Positions 32,552-40,956 of a stretch of DNA of 64,000 nucleotides are shown in pieces. Positions within the stretch are counted from its first letter, which is position 1; each line of letters starts with the position of its first letter. The notes beneath the pieces were generated by a model. That model saw only the letters and a program-made list of their open reading frames with translations, ran no database searches and was not told the DNA's origin. Both the position numbers and the translations under genes were made by a program. Source of the DNA: Paludibacteraceae bacterium (GTDB taxonomy: Bacteria; Bacteroidota; Bacteroidia; Bacteroidales; Paludibacteraceae); contig JAFTOD010000003.1 in NCBI GenBank assembly GCA_017451525.1, positions 62,001 through 126,000 of the forward strand, given 5' to 3'.

Positions 32552-32625
32552 ACGCGGGAAGTGTAGTGTTTACTATGCTTCCCGCGTAGTGTATTAAATA
32601 AGTTTTCGCGTGCCGAAGATGGTGC
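32552..32625. repeat. Dispersed hairpin element, copy 2 (ACGCGGGAAG stem)
   Basis: ACGCGGGAAG (32552-32561) / CTTCCCGCGT (32578-32587), with inner TAGT/ACTA pairing, and the tail ending GCGTGCCGAAGATGGTGC. It sits between convergent genes; copy 1 is at 6774. Confidence 0.85.
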
Positions 32626-32705
32626 AAAGATGTATCATAAATTCCACACATATACACACGTTAGGCGGTCACTGTTGCTACATCACAAAAACGGCATAGC
32701 AACTT

Positions 32706-33008
32706 TCACATGGATATGAACATACTATAATCTGCACCATCATCAAGAATGCTTTGGCCAGTGGTTTCTACTGCAACTACAGGCACTATAAAATCGTTTT
32801 TTGTCTCACTTTGGTGATTGATAAACAAACCAATGAGTAACCCTATTGCGGCGGCAACGGGAGTGGTTATCCATCCCCAATACTGACTGCGATGGTGTGT
32901 TGGCGAATGCGTTATTTCTGGTGATGCTGCTACATGTAGTTTTGCATCTTGCGCTTCACGCAAACGGCGTGCAGAAGCAGTTAGTTGATCTTCAAATGTA
33001 TTATTCAT
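32706..33008 (-). CDS. Small single-pass membrane protein, putative anti-sigma-type partner
   Basis: 100 aa: an N-terminal ~50-residue cytoplasmic part (MNNTFEDQLTASARRLREAQ), one membrane helix (ITTPVAAAIGLLIGLFI), and a ~40-residue periplasmic end. It overlaps the end of the ECF sigma gene by 8 bp. Position and topology are those of an anti-sigma or sigma-regulatory protein, but no anti-sigma domain signature is evident, so the role is inferred from context. Confidence 0.65.
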   Translation of the reverse strand: MNNTFEDQLTASARRLREAQDAKLHVAASPEITHSPTHHRSQYWGWITTPVAAAIGLLIGLFINHQSETKNDFIVPVVAVETTGQSILDDGADYSMFISM

Positions 33009-33576
33009 AATCTTTTAATTTTAGTCGTAGATGATTAGTTAGTGTGTGTAGGCGTGACTTGACTGTTCCTTCTGGTACACCAATAATTACTGCTATTTCG
33101 GGAACCGTTAATTCTTGCGTAAATCGTAATTCAAATAATAGCTGTTGTGATTCGTCTAAACGAGATAGTGCTTGTTGCAATGCTTGGTCAAAGGTGACGG
33201 CATCAAGTTGAATCGTTGTCGTCTCTTCTTCGATAGGTTCTTCAGTGGATAATGACTCTAAATATGCTTGTTTACGTTGGTTGCTGCGGTAGGTATTCTT
33301 GCATAGATTATAGGCTACAGAAAAAAGCCAAGTACGGAATGGTTGACTTGCTGAATATGATGTACGTGATGTCCACACTCGTACAAAAGTTTCTTGTAGT
33401 AAGTCTGCTGCTTGTTGTTCGTCCCCTCCTAATCGGCGAAAGAAAAATCCTTGCAATAATCGCGCATATCGGCGATGTAACTCGTTAAAGGCTTTTTCAT
33501 CGTTCATCAGACGAACATGCTTCATGAGTTGTTCGTCTGATGTTGATTTATAATTTGTAAATAATGAGAATATCAT
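33001..33576 (-). CDS. ECF-type RNA polymerase sigma factor
   Basis: 191 aa. Region 2: 'NELHRRYARLLQGFFFRRLGGDEQQAADLLQETFVRVW' and 'FRTWLFSVAYNLCKNTYR'; region 4: 'LPEIAVIIGVPEGTVKSRLHTLTNHLRLKL'-like helix-turn-helix (preceded by LTVPEIAV). A linker of acidic residues (EEPIEEETTTIQ) joins them. Its ATG overlaps the stop of the 409-aa gene (ATGA, 33573-33576) and its stop overlaps the small membrane protein. Middle gene of a tightly coupled three-gene operon that lacks a recognisable housekeeping promoter, consistent with autoregulation. Confidence 0.93.
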   Translation of the reverse strand: MIFSLFTNYKSTSDEQLMKHVRLMNDEKAFNELHRRYARLLQGFFFRRLGGDEQQAADLLQETFVRVWTSRTSYSASQPFRTWLFSVAYNLCKNTYRSNQRKQAYLESLSTEEPIEEETTTIQLDAVTFDQALQQALSRLDESQQLLFELRFTQELTVPEIAVIIGVPEGTVKSRLHTLTNHLRLKLKDYE

Positions 33577-34802
33577 TTCTGCTTATCGTTTAGGAGATTA
33601 ATGTATTTCACTTTCTCCTCATCTGGCAAGGATGTTTGTACCACGGCAGATAGTAATGATCGCATCAATTGATCAGCGTGAAGCGTATCACCGCTTTCCT
33701 TGTAGCTCTTGACAACTGGTGCAAGCATAACTACATAATTGAGTTGAATGCGCTCGCTTCCCTTCCATTGTTCTTCGTAAACAAAGTTCGGCTCTGTGAT
33801 ATATTGCAGGTTATACTTCGTTTCGACATTATGTTTTGCAATAGCCATATTATCGTAACGCTTCGTACTATAACGAAATGCAAGTCCCTCATTATATAGA
33901 TTCTTCTTAAAGGAATCTATTTCGGGATAGCTATCTGTTGGGAAGAAATAAATAGGGCGTTTGCTATTATCAATAATATGCTCTAATAAGTCTTGGAAAT
34001 AATCATCCATTGCAGTGTACTCTTTCTTGACCTCAAAATCTTTGATACCCAGGAAGTCGCACAAGGCTTTGCGGTAAGTATCTACAAAAAGGAAGGAAAC
34101 AGGAACAATGATTTTGTCTGTATGTTGGTTGAGCGCTTCTTGAATGACCAAAGATGTATATCCGGGTACATCGCCATTAACAAAATAGATGGCGTTTTCC
34201 TCCATTCCTTGCAACGAGTTATAGGTATAACGCAACAAATAGGACGGATAAGCGTTGGTTGTGTAAAGATGTTGAGCAAACTTAGTGAGATGCTTCTGTT
34301 CTACATTAGGTGTTTTATCTTTTGCTAAGGTTTTGCCACTCATCCAAAGATAAGAGATTAGTGTCTCTGCATCTTTGCGGGCAATATTCTCTGGCATTAA
34401 TTGCAGGGCTTGCTTTGCATACGGGTCTGGATTACCACCACGAACGGCTATTTCAGTCATGTACATGCAGAGATTATAAGTGAACGAATTAGGAATATTC
34501 TCTTTCATCTTATCAAGAATAGCCTGTTTGCGTTGAGTGCGTCCCCAGTCCTCAGCCAACATGTCTGCATAACGCGCAGCCTCAAAGGCTTGTTGCCATG
34601 CATGTTCATCTGTAGGGTTGTCCTCCGCTTTCTGTAACCATAAGCGTTGCTGCGTTTCATACCAAACACTATCGTGTCTATCCACGACAATACCGCGTAT
34701 CTCTTGTGGTTCTTCTTTCTTCAATGCTGTGAAGGCTTTAATAGTTCCAATACCGCCAAGCAGAAGAATTACGACGGCTGTAATAATAGTTTTGCGTTTC
34801 AT
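33573..34802 (-). CDS. Membrane-anchored periplasmic protein of the ECF operon, function unknown
   Basis: 409 aa: N-terminal anchor (MKRKTIITAVVILLLGGIGTIKAF), then a mostly helical periplasmic domain. The region 'NAIYFVNGDVPGYTSLVIQEAL...DKIIVPVSFLFVDTYRKAL' and 'RPIYFFPTD' recalls the C-terminal part of DUF2723-type membrane proteins, and the N-terminal third could be TPR-like. As the first gene of the sigma operon it may be a sensor or a target; inference only. No TAnnTTTG box upstream; the 540-bp region 34803-35345 holds repeats (34975, 35080) and the Pho-like promoter. Confidence 0.7.
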   Translation of the reverse strand: MKRKTIITAVVILLLGGIGTIKAFTALKKEEPQEIRGIVVDRHDSVWYETQQRLWLQKAEDNPTDEHAWQQAFEAARYADMLAEDWGRTQRKQAILDKMKENIPNSFTYNLCMYMTEIAVRGGNPDPYAKQALQLMPENIARKDAETLISYLWMSGKTLAKDKTPNVEQKHLTKFAQHLYTTNAYPSYLLRYTYNSLQGMEENAIYFVNGDVPGYTSLVIQEALNQHTDKIIVPVSFLFVDTYRKALCDFLGIKDFEVKKEYTAMDDYFQDLLEHIIDNSKRPIYFFPTDSYPEIDSFKKNLYNEGLAFRYSTKRYDNMAIAKHNVETKYNLQYITEPNFVYEEQWKGSERIQLNYVVMLAPVVKSYKESGDTLHADQLMRSLLSAVVQTSLPDEEKVKYINLLNDKQK

Positions 34803-34974
34803 TTTGTAAATTTTATTTGTGATTATTATTCGGATTCGAGTGCACTCTCACTACCGCATACACCGATCATTGGTAATCGTTCATTATTATGACAAAAAAT
34901 ATACCAATTATAACTAAAGGTCATATTGAATCTTAACAAAAGGCACTTTTGTGTCACGAGGAGTTGATGCGCTC

Positions 34975-35007
34975 TTCTCTCGGTGTTCTCTCGGTCGTCG
35001 CTCGGTG
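34975..35007. repeat. 11-bp tandem array TTCTCTCGGTG x3
   Basis: TTCTCTCGGTG, TTCTCTCGGTC, GTCGCTCGGTG in exact 11-bp register. Confidence 0.85.
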
Positions 35008-35079
35008 GAATTAGGCGAGGTATAAGAGAAGTAAAAGAGACGGCAATCTTAACAAACAGCCTTTTTTGAGTTTCGGCGT

Positions 35080-35224
35080 TCTTAGGTTCATCCTTGGTTC
35101 GTCTTAGGTTCGTCCTTGGTCTTTAGCACGGCACAGATCTATAAGGTACAAAGGAAGAAAATATTAATAAAAGTGCTTTTTTTACAAAAGCTTCCGAATG
35201 AGATTCGGAATTAATTGACAAAGA
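35080..35224. repeat. Large dispersed repeat, copy 2 (11-bp array plus hairpin)
   Basis: Units TCTTAGGTTCA, TCCTTGGTTCG, TCTTAGGTTCG, TCCTTGGTCTT (35080-35123), then AGCACGG, AAGGTACAAAGGAA, TTAATAAAAGTGCTTTTTT and hairpin TCCGAAT-GAG-ATTCGGA (35193-35209) with TAATTGACAAAGA. Same block order as 22921-23065. Confidence 0.85.
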
Positions 35225-35245
35225 ATGTGAGACAGAAAAAAACGA

Positions 35246-35302
35246 TTTAACAATTTCTTAATATTTTCTTAATACCTATATAATGATATGGCAGTACTTT
35301 TG
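35246..35302 (+). promoter_or_regulatory. Pho-box-like promoter of the Na+/Pi symporter gene
   Basis: TTTAACA (35246-35252), CTTAATA (35257-35263), CTTAATA (35268-35274) at 11-bp intervals; TACTTTTG (35295-35302) begins 27 bp after the start of the third repeat. No TTG at 35272. Matches the promoter at 31353 in both sequence and spacing. Confidence 0.7.
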
Positions 35303-35345
35303 CACAGGATTTGAAAGAACAATTTTGAACAATACTATTACATTT

Positions 35346-37073
35346 ATGGGAATTTTACAAATCTTTACGCTCCTTGGAGCACTCGGAATGTTCCTCTACG
35401 GAATGAACTTAATGTCATCGGGTTTGCAAAAAGCCGCAGGTGATAAACTACGCGGATTCTTGTCTGCCATGACATCTAATCCGTTCAAAGGTGTACTTAC
35501 AGGACTGGGCATCACCTCCATCATCCAATCTTCTTCTGCCACAACGGTGATGGTGGTGAGCTTTGTCAATGCAGGACTGCTAACCCTCACGCAAGCAATA
35601 GGCGTGATTATGGGTGCGAATATCGGTACAACCGTTACCGCATGGTTGGTAGCGTGGCTCGGATTCAAAGCCGACATCTCTATTCTGGCTATTCCATTGA
35701 TGCTGTTCGGCTTCTTGTTCTCTAACTCGAAGAAGAACAAACATCAAAACATTGGCGAACTTATCGTGGGCTTCTCGCTGTTGTTTCTCGGTTTGTCGTT
35801 CATGAAAGAGTCGGTGCCAGATTTGCGTGAGACACCACAAGTGCTTGAGTTCGTGCGCAACTGGTCAAGTTATGGCTTTGGTTCGGTACTGCTATTCTTG
35901 GCGTTTGGTACAATATTGACATTGGTGCTGCAATCATCATCAGCTACGATGGCCATCACGCTTATTATGCTCAGCATGGGTTGGATACCTTTCCACATGG
36001 CGTGTGCGATGGTGTTGGGTGAGAATATCGGTACAACCATCACCGCGAATATCGCAGCAGCAGTGGGCAATACGCAAGCTAAGCGTGCCGCTATGTCGCA
36101 TACGATTTTCAATGTGTTTGGTGTGATTTGGGCATTGATTCTGTTTAAGCCATTTACAGCGTTGGTGGGTAAGGTCATCGAACTCTTTGGTTTGCCTAAC
36201 CCAGCAGCAGAGGGTTTTGCTGTAGTGGAAGGCGATATGGGTAGCAGTACGGCAGCATTGTACGGATTGAGTATGCTGCACACGATGTTCAATACCATTA
36301 ATACCTTGATTCTCGTATGGTTTATCAAGTACATAGAGAAAGCGGTGGTGTGGATTATCAAACCAAAGAACCAAGAAGCAGAGCCCTTCCGCCTCAAATA
36401 TATCTCTGCGGGACCATTGGCTACGCCAGAACTCGCTGCTGCGCAAGCGTTTGATGAGATTGTACACTTTGCAGAAATCTCTCGCAATGGTTTGGGCTAT
36501 GCCAAGCAAGCGATTGCAGCCGATGCAAAGCATTTTGATGAGTTCCGCGAGAAACTGGTGAAGTACGAGGAGATTTCCGACCGTATTGAGTACGAGATTG
36601 CTACTTTTTTGAATGGTGTGATAGCAGGCGATATTAGTGAGGCAACCTCTATGAAAATCAAAGCGATGTACAAGATTATCGGCGAGTTGGAGTCGTTGGG
36701 CGATTCGGGCGAGGCGATTAGTCGTATGCTTAGCCGCAGAAATGAGCACAAGAAGAGTTTTGATACTGCGACTATCGAGAAGATTAACTTGATGATAGCA
36801 AAAGTGGATAGCGCGTATGAGGTGATGATTGCCAACCTGATTGCTGCGCACGAGGGTACGCTGAGTAGCATTGCAAATGCGTATGATGCTGAGGAACAGA
36901 TCAATGCGCTGCGCAACGAGCTGCGCGAGGCAGAGATTGAAGCGTTGGATAACAACGACAAGAACTACCAAACGAGTGTGTATTACATCGACATTATCAA
37001 CGAGCTTGAGCACATGGGCGACTTTATGATTAACATCTCGCAGAGCTTGGAGAGAGCGTTTGTGGGGAAGTGA
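35346..37073 (+). CDS. Na+/phosphate symporter (NptA-like) with C-terminal PhoU-like domain
   Basis: 575-aa inner-membrane transporter. Two Na/Pi-cotransporter repeats each contain the QSSSAT signature ('IQSSSATTVMVVSFVNAG' and 'LQSSSATMAITLIML') and a GANIGTT/GENIGTT motif; about 9 membrane helices. Residues ~370-575 are a helical PhoU-like domain. ATG 35346 matches the family N-terminus (MGILQIFTLLGALGMFLYGMNLMSSGL); the longer frame to 35283 would start upstream of the transcription start. The promoter with Pho-type repeats suggests induction by phosphate limitation. Confidence 0.95.
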   Translation: MGILQIFTLLGALGMFLYGMNLMSSGLQKAAGDKLRGFLSAMTSNPFKGVLTGLGITSIIQSSSATTVMVVSFVNAGLLTLTQAIGVIMGANIGTTVTAWLVAWLGFKADISILAIPLMLFGFLFSNSKKNKHQNIGELIVGFSLLFLGLSFMKESVPDLRETPQVLEFVRNWSSYGFGSVLLFLAFGTILTLVLQSSSATMAITLIMLSMGWIPFHMACAMVLGENIGTTITANIAAAVGNTQAKRAAMSHTIFNVFGVIWALILFKPFTALVGKVIELFGLPNPAAEGFAVVEGDMGSSTAALYGLSMLHTMFNTINTLILVWFIKYIEKAVVWIIKPKNQEAEPFRLKYISAGPLATPELAAAQAFDEIVHFAEISRNGLGYAKQAIAADAKHFDEFREKLVKYEEISDRIEYEIATFLNGVIAGDISEATSMKIKAMYKIIGELESLGDSGEAISRMLSRRNEHKKSFDTATIEKINLMIAKVDSAYEVMIANLIAAHEGTLSSIANAYDAEEQINALRNELREAEIEALDNNDKNYQTSVYYIDIINELEHMGDFMINISQSLERAFVGK

Positions 37074-37114
37074 TCAACGAATAATTGTTGTTATATTAAT
37101 AGTACTAAAAATAA

Positions 37115-37147
37115 AAATCACAGACTCAATTGATGGGTCTGCGATTT
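37115..37147. terminator. Hairpin between convergent symporter and epimerase genes
   Basis: AAATCACAGAC (37115-37125) pairs with GTCTGCGATTT (37137-37147) with one mismatch; A/T flanks on both strands. Confidence 0.6.
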
Positions 37148-37171
37148 GACATATATGAGGGTATGACTAAG

Positions 37172-38263
37172 TTATCGAGGGGATACTCCAGTGCCTGGCT
37201 TATTAACTAACGTCAGTTTGCCATCTACAATTTGAATGCCCTCGTAAGGGTCATTGGCAAGCAGAACATGACCATCCAAATCGGCATAATCCACCAATGG
37301 ACTCAGCGTTGTCGCCGCAGATATGCCCGCACTGGTTTCCGTCATGCAGCCAATCATAATCTGCATGTCCAACTCACGCGCCAATGCAATCATCTTGCGC
37401 GCCTCTGCCACTCCGCCACATTTCATCAGTTTGATATTGATACCATCGTAGTATGGTTGTAACCCTGCTATATCGGCGTAGGTTTGGCATGCCTCATCGG
37501 CGATAATAGGCAGTTCCACCTGTTCGCAGAGCCAACCATGCTCCTCGTTCATGTGTTTTGGCATCGGTTGCTCAATCAGCACTACTCCTTGCTCTGCCAA
37601 CCATTGGCACATCATCAGCGCATGCTCTTTGGTTGGCCAGCCTTGGTTAGCATCCACATATATCGGTTTGTCGCTAATGCTACGTATAAGGCGAATCATA
37701 CGCTTATCCTCAGCCTCCTCACGACCGAGCTTTACTTTTAGAATTTTAGCCCAGTCAGCTTCACGCACTTTCACCAGCACAATCGAATCGCAGGCATCAT
37801 AGCCAATCGTATAACTGGTACAAGGCGTAGCATTAGGATCAATACCCCAGATTTGCCACAAAGGCTTGTTCGCTAGTTTACCATATAGGTCGTGCAGAGC
37901 GATGTCAATGCTTGCCTTCGCCGCATGGTTGCCAGGAGCAAGGGCATTGACCACTTGCATGATACTATCCACATTCAGTGGCTCTGTACAACTGTTAATT
38001 ATAGGTTCAGCCAACTCCAGAAAGGCGCACACCGATTCTTGTGTTTCTGTTAGATAAGGAGGCAATGCAGCTTCGCCATATCCCGTTTTGTCGCCTAAAG
38101 TGATGCGTGTGAGTACAATGGGCGTAGTTGTACGTGTGTTAGTAGAGATACCAAAGGCATGGTGCAACTCACCAGTAAAGGGCTCGTATGTCAGTTGCGC
38201 TGTTTTTTCACACGACTGGCATAACAATGCCAAGACAATGGCAGGGAATAGTACACGTTTCAT
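37172..38263 (-). CDS. Lipoprotein of the enolase superfamily (dipeptide epimerase-like)
   Basis: 363 aa. The barrel matches the muconate-lactonizing/L-Ala-D/L-Glu epimerase branch: KVKLG (first catalytic Lys pair), metal ligands in VDANQGW, LIEQP and IADEACQ, second catalytic Lys in NIKLMKCGG, and the DLDGHVLLANDP specificity segment. It would epimerise dipeptides, e.g. from peptidoglycan. Unusual: an N-terminal lipoprotein signal with lipobox LLCQSC, placing it on the periplasmic or outer face, whereas this enzyme group is normally cytosolic. Own promoter at 38293. Confidence 0.88.
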   Translation of the reverse strand: MKRVLFPAIVLALLCQSCEKTAQLTYEPFTGELHHAFGISTNTRTTTPIVLTRITLGDKTGYGEAALPPYLTETQESVCAFLELAEPIINSCTEPLNVDSIMQVVNALAPGNHAAKASIDIALHDLYGKLANKPLWQIWGIDPNATPCTSYTIGYDACDSIVLVKVREADWAKILKVKLGREEAEDKRMIRLIRSISDKPIYVDANQGWPTKEHALMMCQWLAEQGVVLIEQPMPKHMNEEHGWLCEQVELPIIADEACQTYADIAGLQPYYDGINIKLMKCGGVAEARKMIALARELDMQIMIGCMTETSAGISAATTLSPLVDYADLDGHVLLANDPYEGIQIVDGKLTLVNKPGTGVSPR

Positions 38264-38292
38264 AATTCTATTATTTATACTTTAATCTTGCG

Positions 38293-38323
38293 CAAAATTA
38301 CTACTTATTTTTCATATACACAA
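38293..38323 (-). promoter_or_regulatory. Promoter of the lipoprotein epimerase gene
   Basis: Minus-strand TTG (38323-38321) and TAATTTTG (38300-38293), N20 spacing. Confidence 0.7.
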
Positions 38324-38460
38324 ATTTATGGACAAAATGTGACATTTTTTTGTTATACTGCTAATCCGTATATACTTCTCCTTTAAGAAACAATATGTGT
38401 CAATTTTTATGGAAAAAAGTAAAACAAAAAGACACCCGCAAGAGATGTCTTTTTGTTTTG

Positions 38461-38533
<73 letters not shown>

Positions 38534-38577
38534 AGAAGCATTGCGATTGACTAATGCGAAAATCACGAATGCGGGTG

Positions 38578-38608
38578 CAAAAGTACTGCTTTTTTGCGAA
38601 ATATGCAA
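38578..38608 (-). promoter_or_regulatory. Promoter of tRNA-Thr
   Basis: Minus-strand TTGCATAT (38608-38601) and TACTTTTG (38585-38578), N20 spacing; back-to-back with the DUF389 promoter. Confidence 0.8.
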
Positions 38609-38614
38609 ATATTT

Positions 38615-38645
38615 TTGCGTATTTGAGGAAAAAATTGTAATTTTG
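38615..38645 (+). promoter_or_regulatory. Promoter of the DUF389 operon
   Basis: TTG 38615-38617 and TAATTTTG 38638-38645, N20 spacing. Confidence 0.7.
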
Positions 38646-38737
38646 TCGGCAGAAGTGAATGATATAAACAAAAATTATTCAAAAATTAGACCAAAATTAT
38701 CAAAAATTTCAGGAACTTGCTCAACCAAATAAGTACT

Positions 38738-40090
38738 ATGAAAGTGAATTTTAATACTGTCAGAGAATTTCTTAAGACAACCCTCAATCTGACCAACGAT
38801 GTGGATATTCAGGCAGCTAGTGAGAATATACGAAAGAATATCCCATTTCGTGGACCAAATGTGTATATTCTGTTTTCTGCTGTTATCATAGCCAGCGTGG
38901 GACTCAATGTCAACTCTATACCCGTCATCATCGGCGCCATGTTGATCTCTCCGCTGATGGGACCTATTATTGGACTGGGACTAGGACTGGGCACCAACGA
39001 CAGAGAACTGGTGCTGTTCTCCATCAAGAACCTACTGGTGATGGTGGGAATCAGTTTGCTGGCAGCCACTATGTATTTTATGCTCACTCCGTTAGAGATC
39101 GACAATCCAACCGAGCGATTGGCGCGTACCAGGCCTACGATATACGATGTGTTTATTGCCTTGTTTGGCGGCTTAGCGGGTGTACTGGAGACGGCTCGCA
39201 AGGAGAAAGGTACTGTAATTTCGGGTGTGGCGATTGCTACCGCCTTGATGCCACCACTCTGTACCGTAGGTTACGGCATAGCTAATCTGAGCTGGCAATA
39301 TACGATAGGAGCGCTATTCCTGTTCAGCATCAACTGCATCTTTATCGCTATGGCAGCATACCTGATGGCTAAGTTCCTGAAGTTCCCTGTGAAGACCGTG
39401 GAGCAACACCGCACGAGGTATTTCATCCTGTCGTATGGGTTGGTGATCCTGTTGGCGGCGACTAGTATCTTCACGGGATATAATGTGATTCGCGAGAATG
39501 ATTTTACGAAGCTGGCTAATCGATTTGTGAAGAAGAATCAGAATATCGGCAAGACCTATATCTATGATTCACAGGTGAATATAGACAGCAAACCGTATAT
39601 GCTGGAGTTGCGATTGGCTGGTGAGACACTCAATGAAGACACGAAGGAGATGCTGCTGCGCGATGCAGAGAACTACGGCATCATGCGTTCGCAAATCGTG
39701 ATACACGAGGATGCGACGGTACAGGTGGACCGATTCAATGAGACGGAAATCGTCAAGAACTTGATGGCTACCAATGCAAGTAATGTCCAGGTGCGCGATG
39801 ATTCGATCAAAGTGCTGAATGCGCAGATAACCCACTATAAACAACAAGAATTGCCCGCCAAGCAGTTGGCAGAGGAGTTGCAAGTGCAACTGCCTAGCAT
39901 CACGCGTCTAACATTGGCTAGGGGTACTGCATTGGAGCAGAATGTGGTGATGAGCGAGGAGCAAGTGGTAGTGGTGGCACATTGTAGCGAGATGCCAAGC
40001 GAGGAGGAGAAGACAAGAGTATATGAATGGCTAAAAATACGACTACAGATAGACGGTCTAGAGATCATCTTTGATACGGAGACTTTATGA
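38738..40090 (+). CDS. DUF389-family inner-membrane protein
   Basis: 450 aa. Residues ~35-260 form the DUF389 membrane domain ('FSAVIIASVGLNVNSIPVIIGAMLISPLMGPIIGLGLGLGTND', 'GVAIATALMPPLCTVGYGIA'). The C-terminal ~190 residues are soluble, with two strand-helix-strand modules ('MLRDAENYGIMRSQIVIHEDATV', 'LNAQITHYKQQELPAKQLAEELQVQLPSITRLTLARG'). The function of DUF389 is not established. ATG 38738 gives the family start MKVNFNTVREFLKTTL. Overlaps the next gene by 4 bp (ATGA). Confidence 0.9.
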   Translation: MKVNFNTVREFLKTTLNLTNDVDIQAASENIRKNIPFRGPNVYILFSAVIIASVGLNVNSIPVIIGAMLISPLMGPIIGLGLGLGTNDRELVLFSIKNLLVMVGISLLAATMYFMLTPLEIDNPTERLARTRPTIYDVFIALFGGLAGVLETARKEKGTVISGVAIATALMPPLCTVGYGIANLSWQYTIGALFLFSINCIFIAMAAYLMAKFLKFPVKTVEQHRTRYFILSYGLVILLAATSIFTGYNVIRENDFTKLANRFVKKNQNIGKTYIYDSQVNIDSKPYMLELRLAGETLNEDTKEMLLRDAENYGIMRSQIVIHEDATVQVDRFNETEIVKNLMATNASNVQVRDDSIKVLNAQITHYKQQELPAKQLAEELQVQLPSITRLTLARGTALEQNVVMSEEQVVVVAHCSEMPSEEEKTRVYEWLKIRLQIDGLEIIFDTETL

Positions 40091-40872
40091 AAAAGACACT
40101 CATTCGGACACTAGCATGCATCGCTGGAGCGGCTATCGTTGCTGCCATCGGAAGAGCATTCAATAACGATAATACCAATATGCCCAATCAACTAACATAC
40201 CCCATGCAAGTAGATCGCAATGAGCTGCTCACCATCTACGATATTACCGATTGTCCACTTGATTTGGCCTGCGGACAAATGCCCGACACGACACAAGAAA
40301 ATGTCCTACTATGTGCAGCTGCCGCCTTCACAGGCCAATGCCTTGATCACTTCGAACATAGCAATATTCTTGGACCGCATATCTCGGGTGGAGTATTGCA
40401 CGAAGGATACAGGGAAGATAAGGGCGGCATCCCATTCGCAGAGCGATATGCGCTGTTTGTATGGGAAGGTAAGGGACTGAATGGTAATATGTTACCGAAG
40501 AAAATATGCACTTTTCCATGCGAGGAAGTATTGCAGAAAGCCGTGGCACATGGTGGCATGGCGTTTACCCAGCATTGGGTGATCAAAAATGGGGTGATTT
40601 ATGAGCATAAGATTCAGCCGTTAGAGCGGGTTGAGCACTTCCGATCGATTTGTCAGAAGGATGGACGATTCTACGTGATGGCCAACCGCGAGGAGATGGT
40701 ATATCAGGACTATCTGCAAGAGCTATTGGATGTAGGTGTGGAGAACGCGCTATACATGGATATGGGTGCAGGGTGGAATCATTCGTTCTACAGGGATGAG
40801 GATGGGCAAGTGCATATATTGCATCCGAAGGGGCATGATTATCCAACGAACTGGATCGTGGTGATGCGGTAA
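40087..40872 (+). CDS. Exported protein with a phosphodiester-glycosidase-like C-terminal part
   Basis: 261 aa, N-terminal signal/anchor (LIRTLACIAGAAIVAAIG). The segments 'NGVIYEHKIQPLERVEHFRSICQKDGRFYVM' and 'GVENALYMDMGAGWNHSFYRD' resemble the phosphodiester glycosidase (NAGPA) fold, where a conserved Asp/Gly-rich 'NLDGGGS'-type turn occupies the latter position; here it is DMGAGWN, so the assignment is tentative. Translationally coupled to the DUF389 gene. Confidence 0.6.
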   Translation: MKKTLIRTLACIAGAAIVAAIGRAFNNDNTNMPNQLTYPMQVDRNELLTIYDITDCPLDLACGQMPDTTQENVLLCAAAAFTGQCLDHFEHSNILGPHISGGVLHEGYREDKGGIPFAERYALFVWEGKGLNGNMLPKKICTFPCEEVLQKAVAHGGMAFTQHWVIKNGVIYEHKIQPLERVEHFRSICQKDGRFYVMANREEMVYQDYLQELLDVGVENALYMDMGAGWNHSFYRDEDGQVHILHPKGHDYPTNWIVVMR

Positions 40873-40956
40873 GGATTATAGTGGAAGGTGTAGGGTGTAG
40901 AGTGTAAAGGCAGGGGATTGTAGTTCGTGAGCAAAGCGAAAAGGAACAGTAAATAT

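Noticed and set aside
35940-37013. 357-aa minus-strand open frame
   Set aside because: Antisense to the Na+/Pi symporter gene, which has a clear family match and promoter; shadow frame.
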